Origin: Solwaraspora sp. WMMD792
GTDB taxonomy: Bacteria > Actinomycetota > Actinomycetes > Mycobacteriales > Micromonosporaceae
Length of the DNA: 64,000 bases
Reading direction: 5' to 3'
NCBI RefSeq assembly: GCF_029626105.1
Contig: NZ_JARUBH010000009.1
Coordinates: 1,612,001 to 1,676,000 of the forward strand
Shown here: positions 9,779 through 17,497 of the stretch, one piece after another
Layout: each line of letters opens with the position of its first letter
Position numbering within the stretch: position 1 is the stretch's first letter
Translations under genes and position numbers: made by a program
Notes under the pieces: model-generated
What the model was told of the DNA's origin: nothing
Database searches by the model: none
Seen by the model: the letters and a program-made list of their open reading frames with translations, nothing else

Positions 9779-9934
9779 TCGCGCCTACCCGCCGGTGACC
9801 TGGGGCTGTTTGCCGGTGATCTGGGCCACAGGGCAGGCCACCGGGTTGTCGATTGGCTGTCGGTGGACCCTGCCGGCGGGCGTAGCATCCCAGACGTACC
9901 CCTGTCGCGCACTTCGCCGAGGAGCCGATCCGCC

Positions 9935-10888
9935 GTGTCCGAGACCCCCGCTGCTCAGGCCGCCACCCCGGGCGCCGTCGCGCCCGCCTCCGTCACCGGT
10001 ACCGCCTCCGTCACCGGCACCGCCCGGGTCAAGCGCGGCATGGCCGAGATGCTCAAGGGCGGCGTGATCATGGACGTGGTCACACCCGAGCAGGCCAAGA
10101 TCGCCGAGGACGCCGGGGCGGTCGCGGTGATGGCCCTCGAACGGGTGCCCGCCGACATCCGCGCCCAGGGCGGCGTGTCCCGGATGAGCGACCCAGACAT
10201 GATCGACGGCATCATCGAGGCGGTCTCCATCCCGGTGATGGCCAAGGCCCGGATCGGGCACTTCGTCGAGGCCCAGGTGCTGCAGGCGCTCGGCGTGGAC
10301 TACGTCGACGAGTCCGAGGTCCTCACCCCGGCCGACTTCGCCAACCACATCGACAAGTGGGCGTTCACCGTGCCGTTCGTCTGCGGTGCCACCAACCTCG
10401 GTGAGGCGCTGCGCCGGATCACCGAGGGCGCCGCGATGATCCGCTCCAAGGGCGAGGCCGGCACCGGCGACGTCTCCAACGCCACCACCCACATGCGGCG
10501 CATCGGCGCCGAGATCCGCCGGCTGACCTCCCTGTCGCCCGACGAGCTGTACGTCGCGGCGAAGGAGCTGCAGGCCCCGTACGACCTGGTCCGGGAGGTC
10601 GCCGAGACCGGGAAGCTGCCGGTGGTGCTGTTCACCGCCGGCGGTATCGCCACCCCGGCGGACGCGGCGATGATGATGCAGCTCGGCGCCGAGGGGGTCT
10701 TCGTCGGCTCCGGCATCTTCAAGTCCGGCAACCCGGCCCAGCGGGCGGCGGCGATCGTCAAGGCCACCACCTTCCACGACGACCCGGACGTGCTCGCCAA
10801 GGTCTCCCGTGGGCTCGGCGAGGCGATGGTCGGCATCAACGTCGACGACATCCCGGTGCCGCACCGTCTCGCCGAGCGCGGCTGGTGA
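9935..10888 (+). CDS. pdxS: Pyridoxal 5'-phosphate synthase lyase subunit
   Basis: The 317-residue synthase half of the deoxyxylulose-5-phosphate-independent vitamin B6 pathway. It makes PLP from ribose 5-phosphate, glyceraldehyde 3-phosphate and ammonia supplied by PdxT. The TIM barrel carries the two catalytic lysines, K104 in MAKARIGHF and K172 in RSKGEAGTG. The GTG at 9935 has GAGGAG 10 nt upstream. The N-terminus before [12 protein letters not shown] holds a repeated SVTGTA and is longer than usual. A 4-bp overlap links it to pdxT. Confidence 0.97.
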   Translation: MSETPAAQAATPGAVAPASVTGTASVTGTARVKRGMAEMLKGGVIMDVVTPEQAKIAEDAGAVAVMALERVPADIRAQGGVSRMSDPDMIDGIIEAVSIPVMAKARIGHFVEAQVLQALGVDYVDESEVLTPADFANHIDKWAFTVPFVCGATNLGEALRRITEGAAMIRSKGEAGTGDVSNATTHMRRIGAEIRRLTSLSPDELYVAAKELQAPYDLVREVAETGKLPVVLFTAGGIATPADAAMMMQLGAEGVFVGSGIFKSGNPAQRAAAIVKATTFHDDPDVLAKVSRGLGEAMVGINVDDIPVPHRLAERGW

Positions 10889-11517
10889 CCGGCGCGGCCC
10901 AGCCGGCTCCCGACGCGCGGGTGCGGGTCGGCGTACTGGCGCTGCAGGGCGACGTCCGCGAGCACCTGCGGGCGCTGACCGAATGCGGTGCCACCGCCCG
11001 CCCGGTCCGTCGCCCCGAGGAGCTGGAGCAGGTCGACGCGCTGGTGGTGCCCGGCGGCGAGTCGACCACGATCAGCAAACTGGCGGTCGAGTTCGACCTG
11101 CTGGAGCCGATCCGCAAGCGGATCGCCGCCGGGATGCCGGTGTACGGGTCCTGCGCCGGCATGATCATGCTGGCCGACGAGATCCTCGACGGCCGGCCTG
11201 ACCAGCGGTCCTTCGCCGGCATCTCGATGGCGGTGCGGCGCAACGCGTTCGGCCGGCAGGTGGATTCCTTCGAGGCTCCGGTGGCCATCGACGGTGTCGA
11301 CGGCCCGCCGTTCCACGCGGTTTTCATCCGCGCGCCATGGGTCGAACGGGTCGGCGAGGACGTCGAGGTGCTGGGCCGGGTAGCCGCCGGAGCGGCCACA
11401 GGTAGGATTGTCGCGGTTCGGCAGGGCAATCTGCTCGCCACGGCCTTCCACCCAGAGCTGACCGGCGACCGTCGGGTGCACCGACTGTTCGTGGAGATGG
11501 CCGTCGCGGCAGGCTGA
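10885..11517 (+). CDS. pdxT: Pyridoxal 5'-phosphate synthase glutaminase subunit
   Basis: A class I glutamine amidotransferase of 210 residues that hydrolyses glutamine and channels ammonia into PdxS. The catalytic triad is visible: C90 in YGSCAGMI, H189 and E191 in AFHPELTGD, plus the oxyanion block [11 protein letters not shown]. The GTG start overlaps the pdxS stop (GTGA), so the subunits are probably translated in a coupled way. Confidence 0.96.
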   Translation: MTGAAQPAPDARVRVGVLALQGDVREHLRALTECGATARPVRRPEELEQVDALVVPGGESTTISKLAVEFDLLEPIRKRIAAGMPVYGSCAGMIMLADEILDGRPDQRSFAGISMAVRRNAFGRQVDSFEAPVAIDGVDGPPFHAVFIRAPWVERVGEDVEVLGRVAAGAATGRIVAVRQGNLLATAFHPELTGDRRVHRLFVEMAVAAG

Positions 11518-11547
11518 CCCCGCAGGTGGGAAGCGACGGAGGTGCAC

Positions 11548-12297
11548 ATGTCCGGCCACTCCAAGTGGGCGACGACCAAGCACAAGAAGGCGGTCATCGA
11601 CGCCAAACGCGGCAAGATGTTCGCCAAACTGATCAAGAACGTCGAGGTCGCCGCCCGGACCGGCGGGGGTGACCCGGCCGGCAACCCCACCCTGTACGAC
11701 GCCATCCAGAAGGCGAAGAAGAGCTCCGTACCCAACGACAACATCGACCGCGCGGTCAAGCGCGGCTCCGGCCTGGAGGCCGGCGGCGCCGACTGGCAGA
11801 CGATCATGTACGAGGGGTACGGGCCGAACGGTGTCGCCCTGCTCGTCGAGTGCCTGACCGACAACCGCAACCGGGCGGCGACCGAGGTGCGTACCGCGCT
11901 GACCCGTAACGGCGGGTCGCTGGCCGACGCCGGCTCGGTGTCGTACCTGTTCTCCCGCAAGGGCGTGGTGATCGTCCCCAAGGGCGAGCACTCCGAGGAC
12001 GACGTCATGCTCGCGGTGCTCGACGCCGGTGCCGAGGAGGTCAACGACCTCGGCGAGGCATTCGAGGTGGTCAGCGAGCCAGGTGACCTGGTCGCGGTGC
12101 GCACCGCGTTGGTCGACGCCGGCATCGACTACGAGTCCGCCGAGTCGTCCCTGGTGCCGAGCATGAACGTGCCGCTGGACGAGGACGGTGCCCGGCGGAT
12201 CTTCAAGCTGATCGACGTCCTGGAGGACTGCGACGACGTGCAGAACGTCTACGCGAACTTCGACGTCTCCGACGAAATCATGGCCGCCGTCGGCTGA
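11548..12297 (+). CDS. yebC: YebC/PmpR-family protein
   Basis: A 249-residue TACO1/YebC-family protein beginning [15 protein letters not shown], the family hallmark. Members act on ribosomes or transcription; some relieve stalling at proline stretches. The ATG at 11548 is chosen because GGAGG lies 5 nt upstream; a GTG at 11542 overlaps that site. In mycobacteria yebC precedes ruvCAB closely, whereas here a ~5-kb accessory island intervenes. Confidence 0.95.
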   Translation: MSGHSKWATTKHKKAVIDAKRGKMFAKLIKNVEVAARTGGGDPAGNPTLYDAIQKAKKSSVPNDNIDRAVKRGSGLEAGGADWQTIMYEGYGPNGVALLVECLTDNRNRAATEVRTALTRNGGSLADAGSVSYLFSRKGVVIVPKGEHSEDDVMLAVLDAGAEEVNDLGEAFEVVSEPGDLVAVRTALVDAGIDYESAESSLVPSMNVPLDEDGARRIFKLIDVLEDCDDVQNVYANFDVSDEIMAAVG

Positions 12298-12313
12298 CCT
12301 CCTCGTCGCCTGG

Positions 12314-12340
12314 GATATGCACTCAGCTGCGATATATTAT
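12314..12340 (+). promoter_or_regulatory. AT-rich imperfect dyad upstream of vapB
   Basis: A rare AT-rich patch (GATATGC at 12314-12320 and GATATATTAT at 12331-12340) with imperfect dyad symmetry, ending about 20 nt before the vapB start. It could be the -10 region plus the autoregulatory operator expected for a toxin-antitoxin operon. This is inference from position and composition. Confidence 0.4.
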
Positions 12341-12359
12341 CGGCCGGGAGGTGTATCTC

Positions 12360-12572
12360 ATGGCCAAGACTCTGCTGGATCTTGATGAGGACCTGCTGGC
12401 GGAAGCCACCGCCGCGCTGGGCACAGGCACGAAGCGGGAGACGGTGACAGAGGCGCTCCGGCAGGCGGTGGAGTCCAGCCGCGAGCGTCGGCGGCGGGCA
12501 CTAACTGACCTCCAGGAGATTGCTGACTCCGGGGGTTTTCACTTCGATCAGCTTGACGAACTCGACCAGTGA
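12360..12572 (+). CDS. vapB: VapB-type antitoxin (ribbon-helix-helix)
   Basis: A 70-residue type II antitoxin. The N-terminus AKTLLDLDEDLLAEA followed by KRETVTEALRQAV is a ribbon-helix-helix DNA-binding fold; the Arg-rich helix and the C-terminal acidic tail (FHFDQLDELDQ) would wrap the toxin. The ATG at 12360 has GGGAGG 8 nt upstream. It overlaps vapC by 4 bp, the usual coupling. A close paralogue lies at 15226-15438. Confidence 0.9.
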   Translation: MAKTLLDLDEDLLAEATAALGTGTKRETVTEALRQAVESSRERRRRALTDLQEIADSGGFHFDQLDELDQ

Positions 12573-12964
12573 AGTATCTGGTCGATACGAGTGCCCTGGT
12601 TCGGATGCTGCGCCGCCAGGTCGACCCGCACTGGAACGACCTGGCTGCGCGTGGCCTGATCGCGGTCTGCGATCCGGTGCTCGTGGAAGTGCTTACCATC
12701 GCGGATGCGAAGGCGTACGAACAGGCCGAACGCGGGCTACGCGACCTCTACCCCTGGGTCCCGATACCGGACGACGCCTGGCAGATCGTACGGGCCGTGC
12801 GGACTGAACTCGCCAGCCACAGCGCCCATCAAGGGGTGTCGGTGGCCGATCATCTTGTGATCGCCACCGCGATTCGTCTGAAGTTGACGGTGCTTCACCA
12901 CGATGCTGACTTCGAGACTGTGGCCCGCTTCGTGCCGCAGTTGGCTCAGGAGCGGGTCGCCTGA
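12569..12964 (+). CDS. vapC: VapC-type PIN-domain ribonuclease toxin
   Basis: A 131-residue PIN domain. Acidic active-site residues are visible: D6 in YLVDTSALVR, the E in DPVLVEVLTI, D in SVADHLVIATA and a terminal D in HHDADFE. VapC toxins cleave tRNA or rRNA and are held inactive by the cognate VapB. The GTG start overlaps the antitoxin stop by 4 bp. A long perfect hairpin follows the stop. The pair appears intact. Confidence 0.92.
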   Translation: MKYLVDTSALVRMLRRQVDPHWNDLAARGLIAVCDPVLVEVLTIADAKAYEQAERGLRDLYPWVPIPDDAWQIVRAVRTELASHSAHQGVSVADHLVIATAIRLKLTVLHHDADFETVARFVPQLAQERVA

Positions 12965-13026
12965 CAGCCCGCCCTAGGGTGGCACCTCCGCAGGTCGTGC
13001 CCCCCTGCGGCAGCCGTCGAACGGCC

Positions 13027-13087
13027 GCGAGTGGAGGGCTGGGGTACGTAATTCCGCGAGAATTACGTACCCCAGCCCTCCACTCGC
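13027..13087. terminator. 27-bp perfect inverted repeat between convergent genes
   Basis: Arms at 13027-13053 and 13061-13087 are perfectly complementary over 27 bp around a 7-nt loop. It sits between vapC (+) and the DUF397 gene (-), so a bidirectional terminator is the simplest role. The arm length far exceeds normal terminators and includes the self-complementary GTACGTA. Confidence 0.65.
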
Positions 13088-13101
13088 TGATTCCGCTGGG
13101 C

Positions 13102-13290
13102 TCAGTTGGGTGCCTTGGCCAGTTCGACGAAGTGTGACCAGGCGGCCGGGTGGAAGGTCAGGGTGCCACCGTCGCGGTTTTTGGTGTCCCGGACGTGGAC
13201 GCGGCCGGGAAGGTTGTCGGCGACCTCGACGCAGTTGCTGCTGCCGTTGCTGCGGGTCGACTTGCGCCAGCTCGGAGTGGTCACGTCCAT
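13102..13290 (-). CDS. DUF397 domain protein
   Basis: A 62-residue DUF397 protein: PSWRKSTRSNGSSNCVEVAD followed by VHVRDTKNRDGGTLTFHPAAW are the family hallmarks. These small proteins are encoded beside XRE/DUF5753 (Scr1-like) regulators in actinomycetes and act with them in developmental and antibiotic control, in some cases as a toxin-antitoxin-like pair. The ATG at 13290 lies inside the end of the upstream regulator gene. Here the partner is a pseudogene while the DUF397 gene is intact. Confidence 0.88.
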   Translation of the reverse strand: MDVTTPSWRKSTRSNGSSNCVEVADNLPGRVHVRDTKNRDGGTLTFHPAAWSHFVELAKAPN

Positions 13291-14091
13291 GTATCCACTG
13301 CTTTCATGATCAGGTCGAGGCTCTGGTCCTGCGGCAGAGCATACTCCCGGATCGCTTCCCACTGATGCTCCAGCAGGTCCACCCCGGCGGGGTCCTCCAC
13401 CACATCGCCAGCACCGGGCGCATCTCACTCCGACAGTCCGCCCGTGGGTCGTCGCCAGTTCCACCGGTCCGTCCAATCCGGCGTACGCGCCGACGTGGGC
13501 CGGGACGATGAATACGCTGATGTTGGGCCGCTCGATCGCATCGACCAGTGTGGTCAACTGTTCGTGCATGACTGTCATGCCGCCGACTGGCCGGCGAAGC
13601 ACCGCGTCATCCAGGATGGCGACGACCCGGGGCGGGTTGTTGTCGCGGGTGATGATCTCCCTGCGAGCCAGCCGGGCTGCGACCGCATCGTCTGCTGCGG
13701 CACCTGATCGGGTGGTGCCGATGATCGCGCGTGCGTACGCCTCCGTCTGGAGTGGGCCGGGGATGACCGCCAACTGGAAGTAGCGAAGCGTCGTCGCCTC
13801 GCGTTCGTGGTCGAGCCATGGTCGCAACCAGATCGGTGACGAGTCCGCCACGACGTACTCCCGGTAGAAGTGGGAGAAGTTCGTGCCGAAGGCTCGATCG
13901 ACAGCAGCCACGTAGTCAGGCAACACGGCCCTGATCCCGCGTTCGATCGAACTGACGTGCTGCGCTGAGAACCGGATACGTGCGCCCCACGCTTCCTACG
14001 TCAGACCCAGCATTTCGCGCGTGGGGCGCAACTCCGATATCAGATATTCGCTGGCAAACACAAGTCCCTCACGTTCCTCAATCTCCGTCAC
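13281..14091 (-). pseudogene. Broken XRE-family regulator with DUF5753 domain
   Basis: Reading on the minus strand, an XRE helix-turn-helix begins near 14091 (ELRPTREMLGLT), then hits TAG at 13998-13996 where the family has glutamine (GLTQEAWG expected, so CAG->TAG fits). The same frame resumes with EAWGARIRFSAQHVSSIERG and a good DUF5753 domain (PLQTEAYARAII, RQEIITRD-like block). Around 13425-13435 the frame shifts: the conserved end (GDVVEDPAGVDLLEHQWEAI to QSLDLIMKAV) continues one frame over and stops at 13281. Two independent lesions make it a pseudogene. Confidence 0.85.
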
Positions 14092-14215
14092 GGAATCTTC
14101 AAGTCCGTACTGCGCTATGCGGCCCCAGTAACCATCTTCCGCTCACTGCCGGGAACAGTCCAGGGTGGAAATCGACGGAAGTGCAACCCGGTCGACTCCA
14201 CCCGAGGGGGTACGG

Positions 14216-14557
14216 ATGATCAGGAACGACGGAATCGGTGGTGAAGCTCAGCCCAGGTCGGCAGAGTCCTCGGTGGCTGCCCGGTCCCCGGAGCTGTCCC
14301 GGGCGGTCCACGACGCGAACTCGACCGCCCGTACCCACATCCCCAACCGGACCACCGGGGAATGCCACCGGTGCGGCGGCGTACCCGGACCCTGCCGGCC
14401 GTTCCGGCGGGCGATCGCCATCCTGGACCGCTGGGACCCGAGTAATGCCCGGCGGATCCGCGCCGTACTGCATCTTTCCGGGTTGATGCCCGCCGGCTAC
14501 CCGCACGACGGCCGTGACGAGTCCGCCGAGTCGTACGGAGCGTCGGACGATGCCTGA
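14216..14557 (+). CDS. Hypothetical actinobacterial protein with CxxCGG motif
   Basis: A 113-residue protein without a recognised domain. It carries GECHRCGGVPGPCRPFRRA, a possible zinc-binding cluster, followed by a helical segment (RWDPSNARRIRAVLHLSG). The ATG at 14216 has GAGGGGG 5 nt upstream. It is divergent from the broken XRE regulator and overlaps the next small gene, an arrangement common near Scr1/DUF397 loci, so it may belong to that regulatory group. Confidence 0.6.
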   Translation: MIRNDGIGGEAQPRSAESSVAARSPELSRAVHDANSTARTHIPNRTTGECHRCGGVPGPCRPFRRAIAILDRWDPSNARRIRAVLHLSGLMPAGYPHDGRDESAESYGASDDA

Positions 14558-14894
14558 AGACGAAGCCCTGGTGTGCCCCGGTGATCTCGTGGCGCTGCGG
14601 CAGTGTGACCACGTGGACGCCGACCGCCCGGTCCGGCTCCGGGTTGAGGAGGTATGGCCGTCCCCCGAGTGGTTCTCGTGGGTGACGCTCTACGGTCGGG
14701 AGGTCAGCGACGACCCACGGCGGCACGGCAGCATCACCAGCGTGCGGGCGTACCGCGACGCGTTGCGCCAGCCCGGGGCGGTCACCAGGACGCCGGCCCC
14801 GGTGTGCGCGTACTGCCGCGAGCGACTCGCGGCGGCCAACCCCATCGCTTCTCCTTCCCCTCCTCGGGACCCGAGACTTCCGGGTCCCTCCTGA
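14550..14894 (+). CDS. Hypothetical small protein
   Basis: A 114-residue protein that I do not recognise. A compact beta-rich N-terminal part (VCPGDLVALRQCDHV, then VRLRVEEVWPSPEWFSWVTLYG) resembles a small barrel, followed by a CAYCRERL motif and a Pro/Ser-rich tail. The ATG at 14550 overlaps the preceding gene by 8 bp, suggesting co-translation. Confidence 0.55.
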   Translation: MPEDEALVCPGDLVALRQCDHVDADRPVRLRVEEVWPSPEWFSWVTLYGREVSDDPRRHGSITSVRAYRDALRQPGAVTRTPAPVCAYCRERLAAANPIASPSPPRDPRLPGPS

Positions 14895-15225
14895 ACGCCC
14901 CGGGGCGTCGCGCCTTAACCTCCCCGCGGCTCACCGGCTGCCGGGTACCCGGCAGCCCTCTCGGGTCGTGTACCCGTTGTCCCGGAGGGTCGACCCGGCC
15001 CGGTCGAGCATGCGCGGTCCCGCTGGACCGCCCTCCGCTCGGAGGAACGGATGGGAGATCCGGGCGGACGCCCCGGGGCCTAGCACTTGTTGAGGCTGAT
15101 GCCACAGGTGCATCTTGATGCACCTGTGGCATCAAGCCGTCGGAGCACTGTTGGGTCCCGAGAGCCGGCACGGGCACAACGTGCACCTGCCGGCCGAGCG
15201 GAGAACCATCCCCTGGGAGATGTCC
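14895..15225. other. Non-coding gap with a 17-bp perfect hairpin
   Basis: No credible gene lies in this 331-bp stretch. Its main structure is a perfect 17-bp inverted repeat (15097-15113 and 15118-15134, 4-nt loop). The central TGCATCTTGATG of the hairpin recurs at about 15249-15260 inside the following vapB paralogue, so the hairpin may derive from an inverted fragment of that gene. Confidence 0.6.
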
Positions 15226-15438
15226 ATGGCCGCGACGCACCTGCATCTTGATGAGGACCTGTTGGCGGAAGCCGCTGCCGCGTTGGGCACGACCACGGAG
15301 CGGGAGACGGTGACCGACGCTCTCCGGCAGGTGGTGAGAGTAAGCCGCGAACGGCGGCGACGAGCACTGGCTGACCTGCAGGAGATCGCCGCCTCCGGTG
15401 GCTTCCACCTCGACCGCCTCGGTGAACTCGACCGGTGA
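15226..15438 (+). CDS. Second VapB-type antitoxin, now without toxin
   Basis: A 70-residue paralogue of the antitoxin at 12360, colinear and very similar (LDEDLLAEAAAALGTTTERE, ETVTDALRQVV, DLQEIAASGGFHLDRLGELD). The ATG at 15226 has GGGAG 6 nt upstream; an ATG at 15220 is less well placed. The GTGA junction to a toxin gene is preserved, but the toxin itself is reduced to a stump. It might still bind the intact VapC or the vapBC operator. Confidence 0.8.
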   Translation: MAATHLHLDEDLLAEAAAALGTTTERETVTDALRQVVRVSRERRRRALADLQEIAASGGFHLDRLGELDR

Positions 15439-15539
15439 GACGGCTGGCCGACGCCGGTGCCCTGGTCCGGGTACCGACTCTTCGCCGGAGTGCATCCGGC
15501 GCGGCGTCCGCCAGCGAACCTCCAGCGAACGGACGTTGA
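15435..15539 (+). pseudogene. Stump of a vapC toxin gene
   Basis: The GTG at 15435 overlaps the antitoxin stop exactly as in the intact pair, and the first ~12 codons (VRRLADAGALVRV) match the start of the VapC at 12569 (VKYLVDTSALVRM). Similarity then ends abruptly near 15473, and the frame closes at 15537-15539. The active-site Asp is kept but the rest of the PIN domain is gone, so no toxin can be made. Confidence 0.7.
15473..15499 (+). repeat. 27-bp direct repeat, copy 1
   Basis: This 27-bp segment recurs at 16557-16583 with a single mismatch (26 of 27). Both copies mark the edge between unrelated sequence and a MerR-type effector-domain fragment, so they look like a recombination or insertion junction. 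Confidence 0.75.
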
Positions 15540-15560
15540 ATCGCTGGAGGATCGGGCCTC

Positions 15561-16181
15561 GTGCAGGCGGAACACACCACAGTCGGTGCGTGGCGGGCGC
15601 TGGCCCGGATCCGGTCGGCCGCCGACCGTCTCGATCCGCACCAGGTCGCCGCGATGGTCGCCGAGCTGTCCGCCGTTGGCGGTGTGGTCGCCACCTGGCA
15701 GCGGGTCTGCCTGCCGTTGCTGGCCGGGCTGCGGGGCGAGTCCGGCCCGGAGATCGCCGTCGAGCACACGCTCGCCGAGGGGATCCGGGTCGGGCTCGAC
15801 CGGGTCGGGCGGGCAGCTGGCCGGCGACTGGCACCCAGTGGGGCGCTGCTCGCGGCCGTCGAACGCGAACAGCACACCCTGGCGCTGCACGCCCTCGCGG
15901 CCGGGATCCGCGAACGCGGCCACGACTGCCTGCTGCTCGGCGCCGCGCTGCCGTGGACCGCGTTGACGGACGCGGTCTGCCGCTGGCAACCGCGAACCGC
16001 CGTGGTGTGGGCCCAGACGACGGTCACCGCGCAGACCGCGCCGCTGGCCCGGCTCGGCCGGGACTTCCCGGCGCTGCGCCGCTGCGCGGCCGGGCCGGGC
16101 TGGCCGCACCCGTTGCCGCCGCAGGTGATCGCGGTCGACTCGCTGCCCGGCGCGCTGCGCGTCGCGCTCGCCGGCGGCTGA
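15561..16181 (+). CDS. MerR-type cobalamin-binding effector half, HTH missing
   Basis: A 206-residue protein resembling the C-terminal half of LitR/CarH-like MerR regulators: a helical bundle with IAVEHTLAEGI (the EH of the W-x9-EH cap motif), then a Rossmann-like part with EREQHTLALHALAAGIRERG and LLLGAALPW, matching the ExHxxG-type B12 segment except that the G is A. The ~70-residue N-terminal winged HTH is absent and the frame is closed just upstream (TGA at 15537). The GTG at 15561 has GGAGG 10 nt upstream, so it may still be translated. Probably a truncated regulator; ligand uncertain. Confidence 0.55.
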   Translation: MQAEHTTVGAWRALARIRSAADRLDPHQVAAMVAELSAVGGVVATWQRVCLPLLAGLRGESGPEIAVEHTLAEGIRVGLDRVGRAAGRRLAPSGALLAAVEREQHTLALHALAAGIRERGHDCLLLGAALPWTALTDAVCRWQPRTAVVWAQTTVTAQTAPLARLGRDFPALRRCAAGPGWPHPLPPQVIAVDSLPGALRVALAGG

Positions 16182-16204
16182 CTCGCTGGCCGGCAGCCCG
16201 GTGA

Positions 16205-16242
16205 GCCGGACCCCCGGCGCGACAGCCCGCCCGGGGTCCGGC
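16205..16242. terminator. Hairpin after the MerR-type fragment
   Basis: Perfect 10-bp GC-rich arms (16205-16214 and 16233-16242) in the gap between the MerR-type fragment and an opposing remnant. Probable bidirectional terminator. Confidence 0.45.
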
Positions 16243-16269
16243 GCCGGTGTTAACCGCCGGCAGGACGGG

Positions 16270-16556
16270 TCAGGTCGTGCGTCCGGTGGCGAGGTCGTAT
16301 TCGGTGTGGAAGCTCCTCGGCCCCACGACGCTGGGCTCCGGGCCGGTACAGATGGTCGCGAGCTCATCCTCGGTCATCGCCTCGCCGCGGGTGCGGAACC
16401 CACCGAGGTGATCGGGGACCTCCACCGTGCCGGTGAAGTCCACGAGGCGCCAGGTCTTGTTGGTCCACATGCCGCTCTTCAGCTTGACCAGGATGTTGCC
16501 CGAGACCTGCTGCAGCTTGGGGCTGCGGTCGAGCGCCGGAGCTTTGGTCGAGGTTG
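16270..16556 (-). pseudogene. 3' remnant of an unidentified gene
   Basis: A minus-strand frame ending at 16270 encodes about 95 residues with the texture of a real protein (SGNILVKLKSGMWTNKTWRL, then EVPDHLGGFRTRGEAMTEDE). Coding-like sequence stops at the 27-bp repeat (16557), upstream of which the frame reads into the MerR-fragment copy. I do not recognise the family; the missing start suggests truncation by the same rearrangement. Confidence 0.4.
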
Positions 16557-16583
16557 ACCGACTCTTTGCCGGAGTGCATCCGG
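16557..16583 (+). repeat. 27-bp direct repeat, copy 2
   Basis: Second copy of the repeat at 15473-15499 (one mismatch). It again sits just upstream of MerR-effector-derived sequence, with most of the intervening gene deleted. Confidence 0.75.
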
Positions 16584-16605
16584 GCTGCGAGGCGAGTCGG
16601 GCGGT

Positions 16606-16686
16606 AACAGCACAGTCTTGCGCTGCACACCCTCGCTGCTGGGATACGCGAACGTGGCCACGACTGCCTGCCGCTCGGTGCCGCAC
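16606..16686 (+). pseudogene. Fragment of a second MerR-type effector gene
   Basis: These 81 bp align without gaps to 15868-15948, the EQHTLALHALAAGIRERGH segment of the preceding gene, at roughly 80-85 percent identity by eye. They form the remains of a diverged second copy that lost everything else. No open product is expected. Confidence 0.65.
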
Positions 16687-16806
16687 GGTTTGACAACGTC
16701 TCCTAGCGTCACGGGGACGTCAAAGATCACCTGAGCCGGCGGCTCTCCACTGTCGTGGTTCGGGTGCGCAGACCCAGTCGCAAACAGAGCCGGAAACGAG
16801 GACAGG

Positions 16807-17382
16807 ATGGCCAACAGGAAACTCGGTGCCGCAGTTGCCCAGATCGCCGTTCTCGGCGTTCTCGGGCTCATCGCCACAGGCTGTTCGTCGACGGAGGAGA
16901 CGCCGTCGTCGAGCGTCGACGAAACAACGGCGCCATCGCAGGCCGACGAACCGGCCGACGGCGCCGATGCCGGCGGTGACACCAGCACCGCGGCGGCGGA
17001 TCCACTCCCGTTCACCGAGGAACTCAACGGCCGCAGGCTCACCGTCGAATCGTTCGGTACATCCGCCGCTGCCACCTCGTTTTGGGAGGTCGGCGAGGGC
17101 AACGAGGTGCTGTACCTCCAGGTGAAGATCGAGAACGTCGACGCCGACCCCTGGGAGTCGAACGTCGTGCAGTTCTTCCTCTTCGACGAGTCGGACGAGA
17201 CCTACGCACCGTCCTTCTACGACGCCGAGGTCGGGGAAGCTCCGGAAGCGGTCACCCTCGCCCCCGGTGATTCGGTCGAGGGGTACGTCCCGTTCGAGGT
17301 CCCGGCCGGCACCACCGGTCTGCGCCTGGAGTACGCGGTCGACCTGAGCCAGAACGCGGTTATCGACGTACAGCTGAACTGA
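16807..17382 (+). CDS. Secreted lipoprotein with DUF4352-like domain
   Basis: A 191-residue lipoprotein. The signal peptide ends in the lipobox IATGC, so Cys26 would be lipidated. A Ser/Thr/Asp/Ala-rich linker (about residues 27-65) leads to a beta-sandwich-like domain with GNEVLYLQVKIENVD, LAPGDSVEGYVPFEVP and LRLEY, typical of DUF4352/Telomeric-repeat-like immunoprotective lipoprotein folds. Ligand and role are unknown. It ends the accessory island before ruvC and is followed by a short hairpin. Confidence 0.75.
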   Translation: MANRKLGAAVAQIAVLGVLGLIATGCSSTEETPSSSVDETTAPSQADEPADGADAGGDTSTAAADPLPFTEELNGRRLTVESFGTSAAATSFWEVGEGNEVLYLQVKIENVDADPWESNVVQFFLFDESDETYAPSFYDAEVGEAPEAVTLAPGDSVEGYVPFEVPAGTTGLRLEYAVDLSQNAVIDVQLN

Positions 17383-17408
17383 CGTACCGGCCGGGTGGCG
17401 CCGGTACG
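17383..17408. terminator. Hairpin after the lipoprotein gene
   Basis: Perfect 9-bp arms (17383-17391 and 17400-17408) directly after the lipoprotein stop codon; a likely terminator separating it from ruvCAB. Confidence 0.45.
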
Positions 17409-17497
17409 CGTGTCGGCTGTCCCGGCCTGCTGTTGGTTAGCTAGGGTGTCGAACACACGTACGTGTGGCGGTGGTGTCGGCTGGGGGAGGATCGGCG

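Noticed and set aside
9779-9934. Short CCGGTGAtC-like repeats as a CRISPR or iteron array
   Set aside because: Only three imperfect 9-10 bp copies with irregular spacing occur in a GC-rich gap; this is within chance for such composition.
15398-16204. Overlapping Arg/Pro-rich frames across the MerR-type fragment
   Set aside because: They show the composition of out-of-frame GC-rich sequence, whereas the 15561-16181 frame has recognisable motifs.
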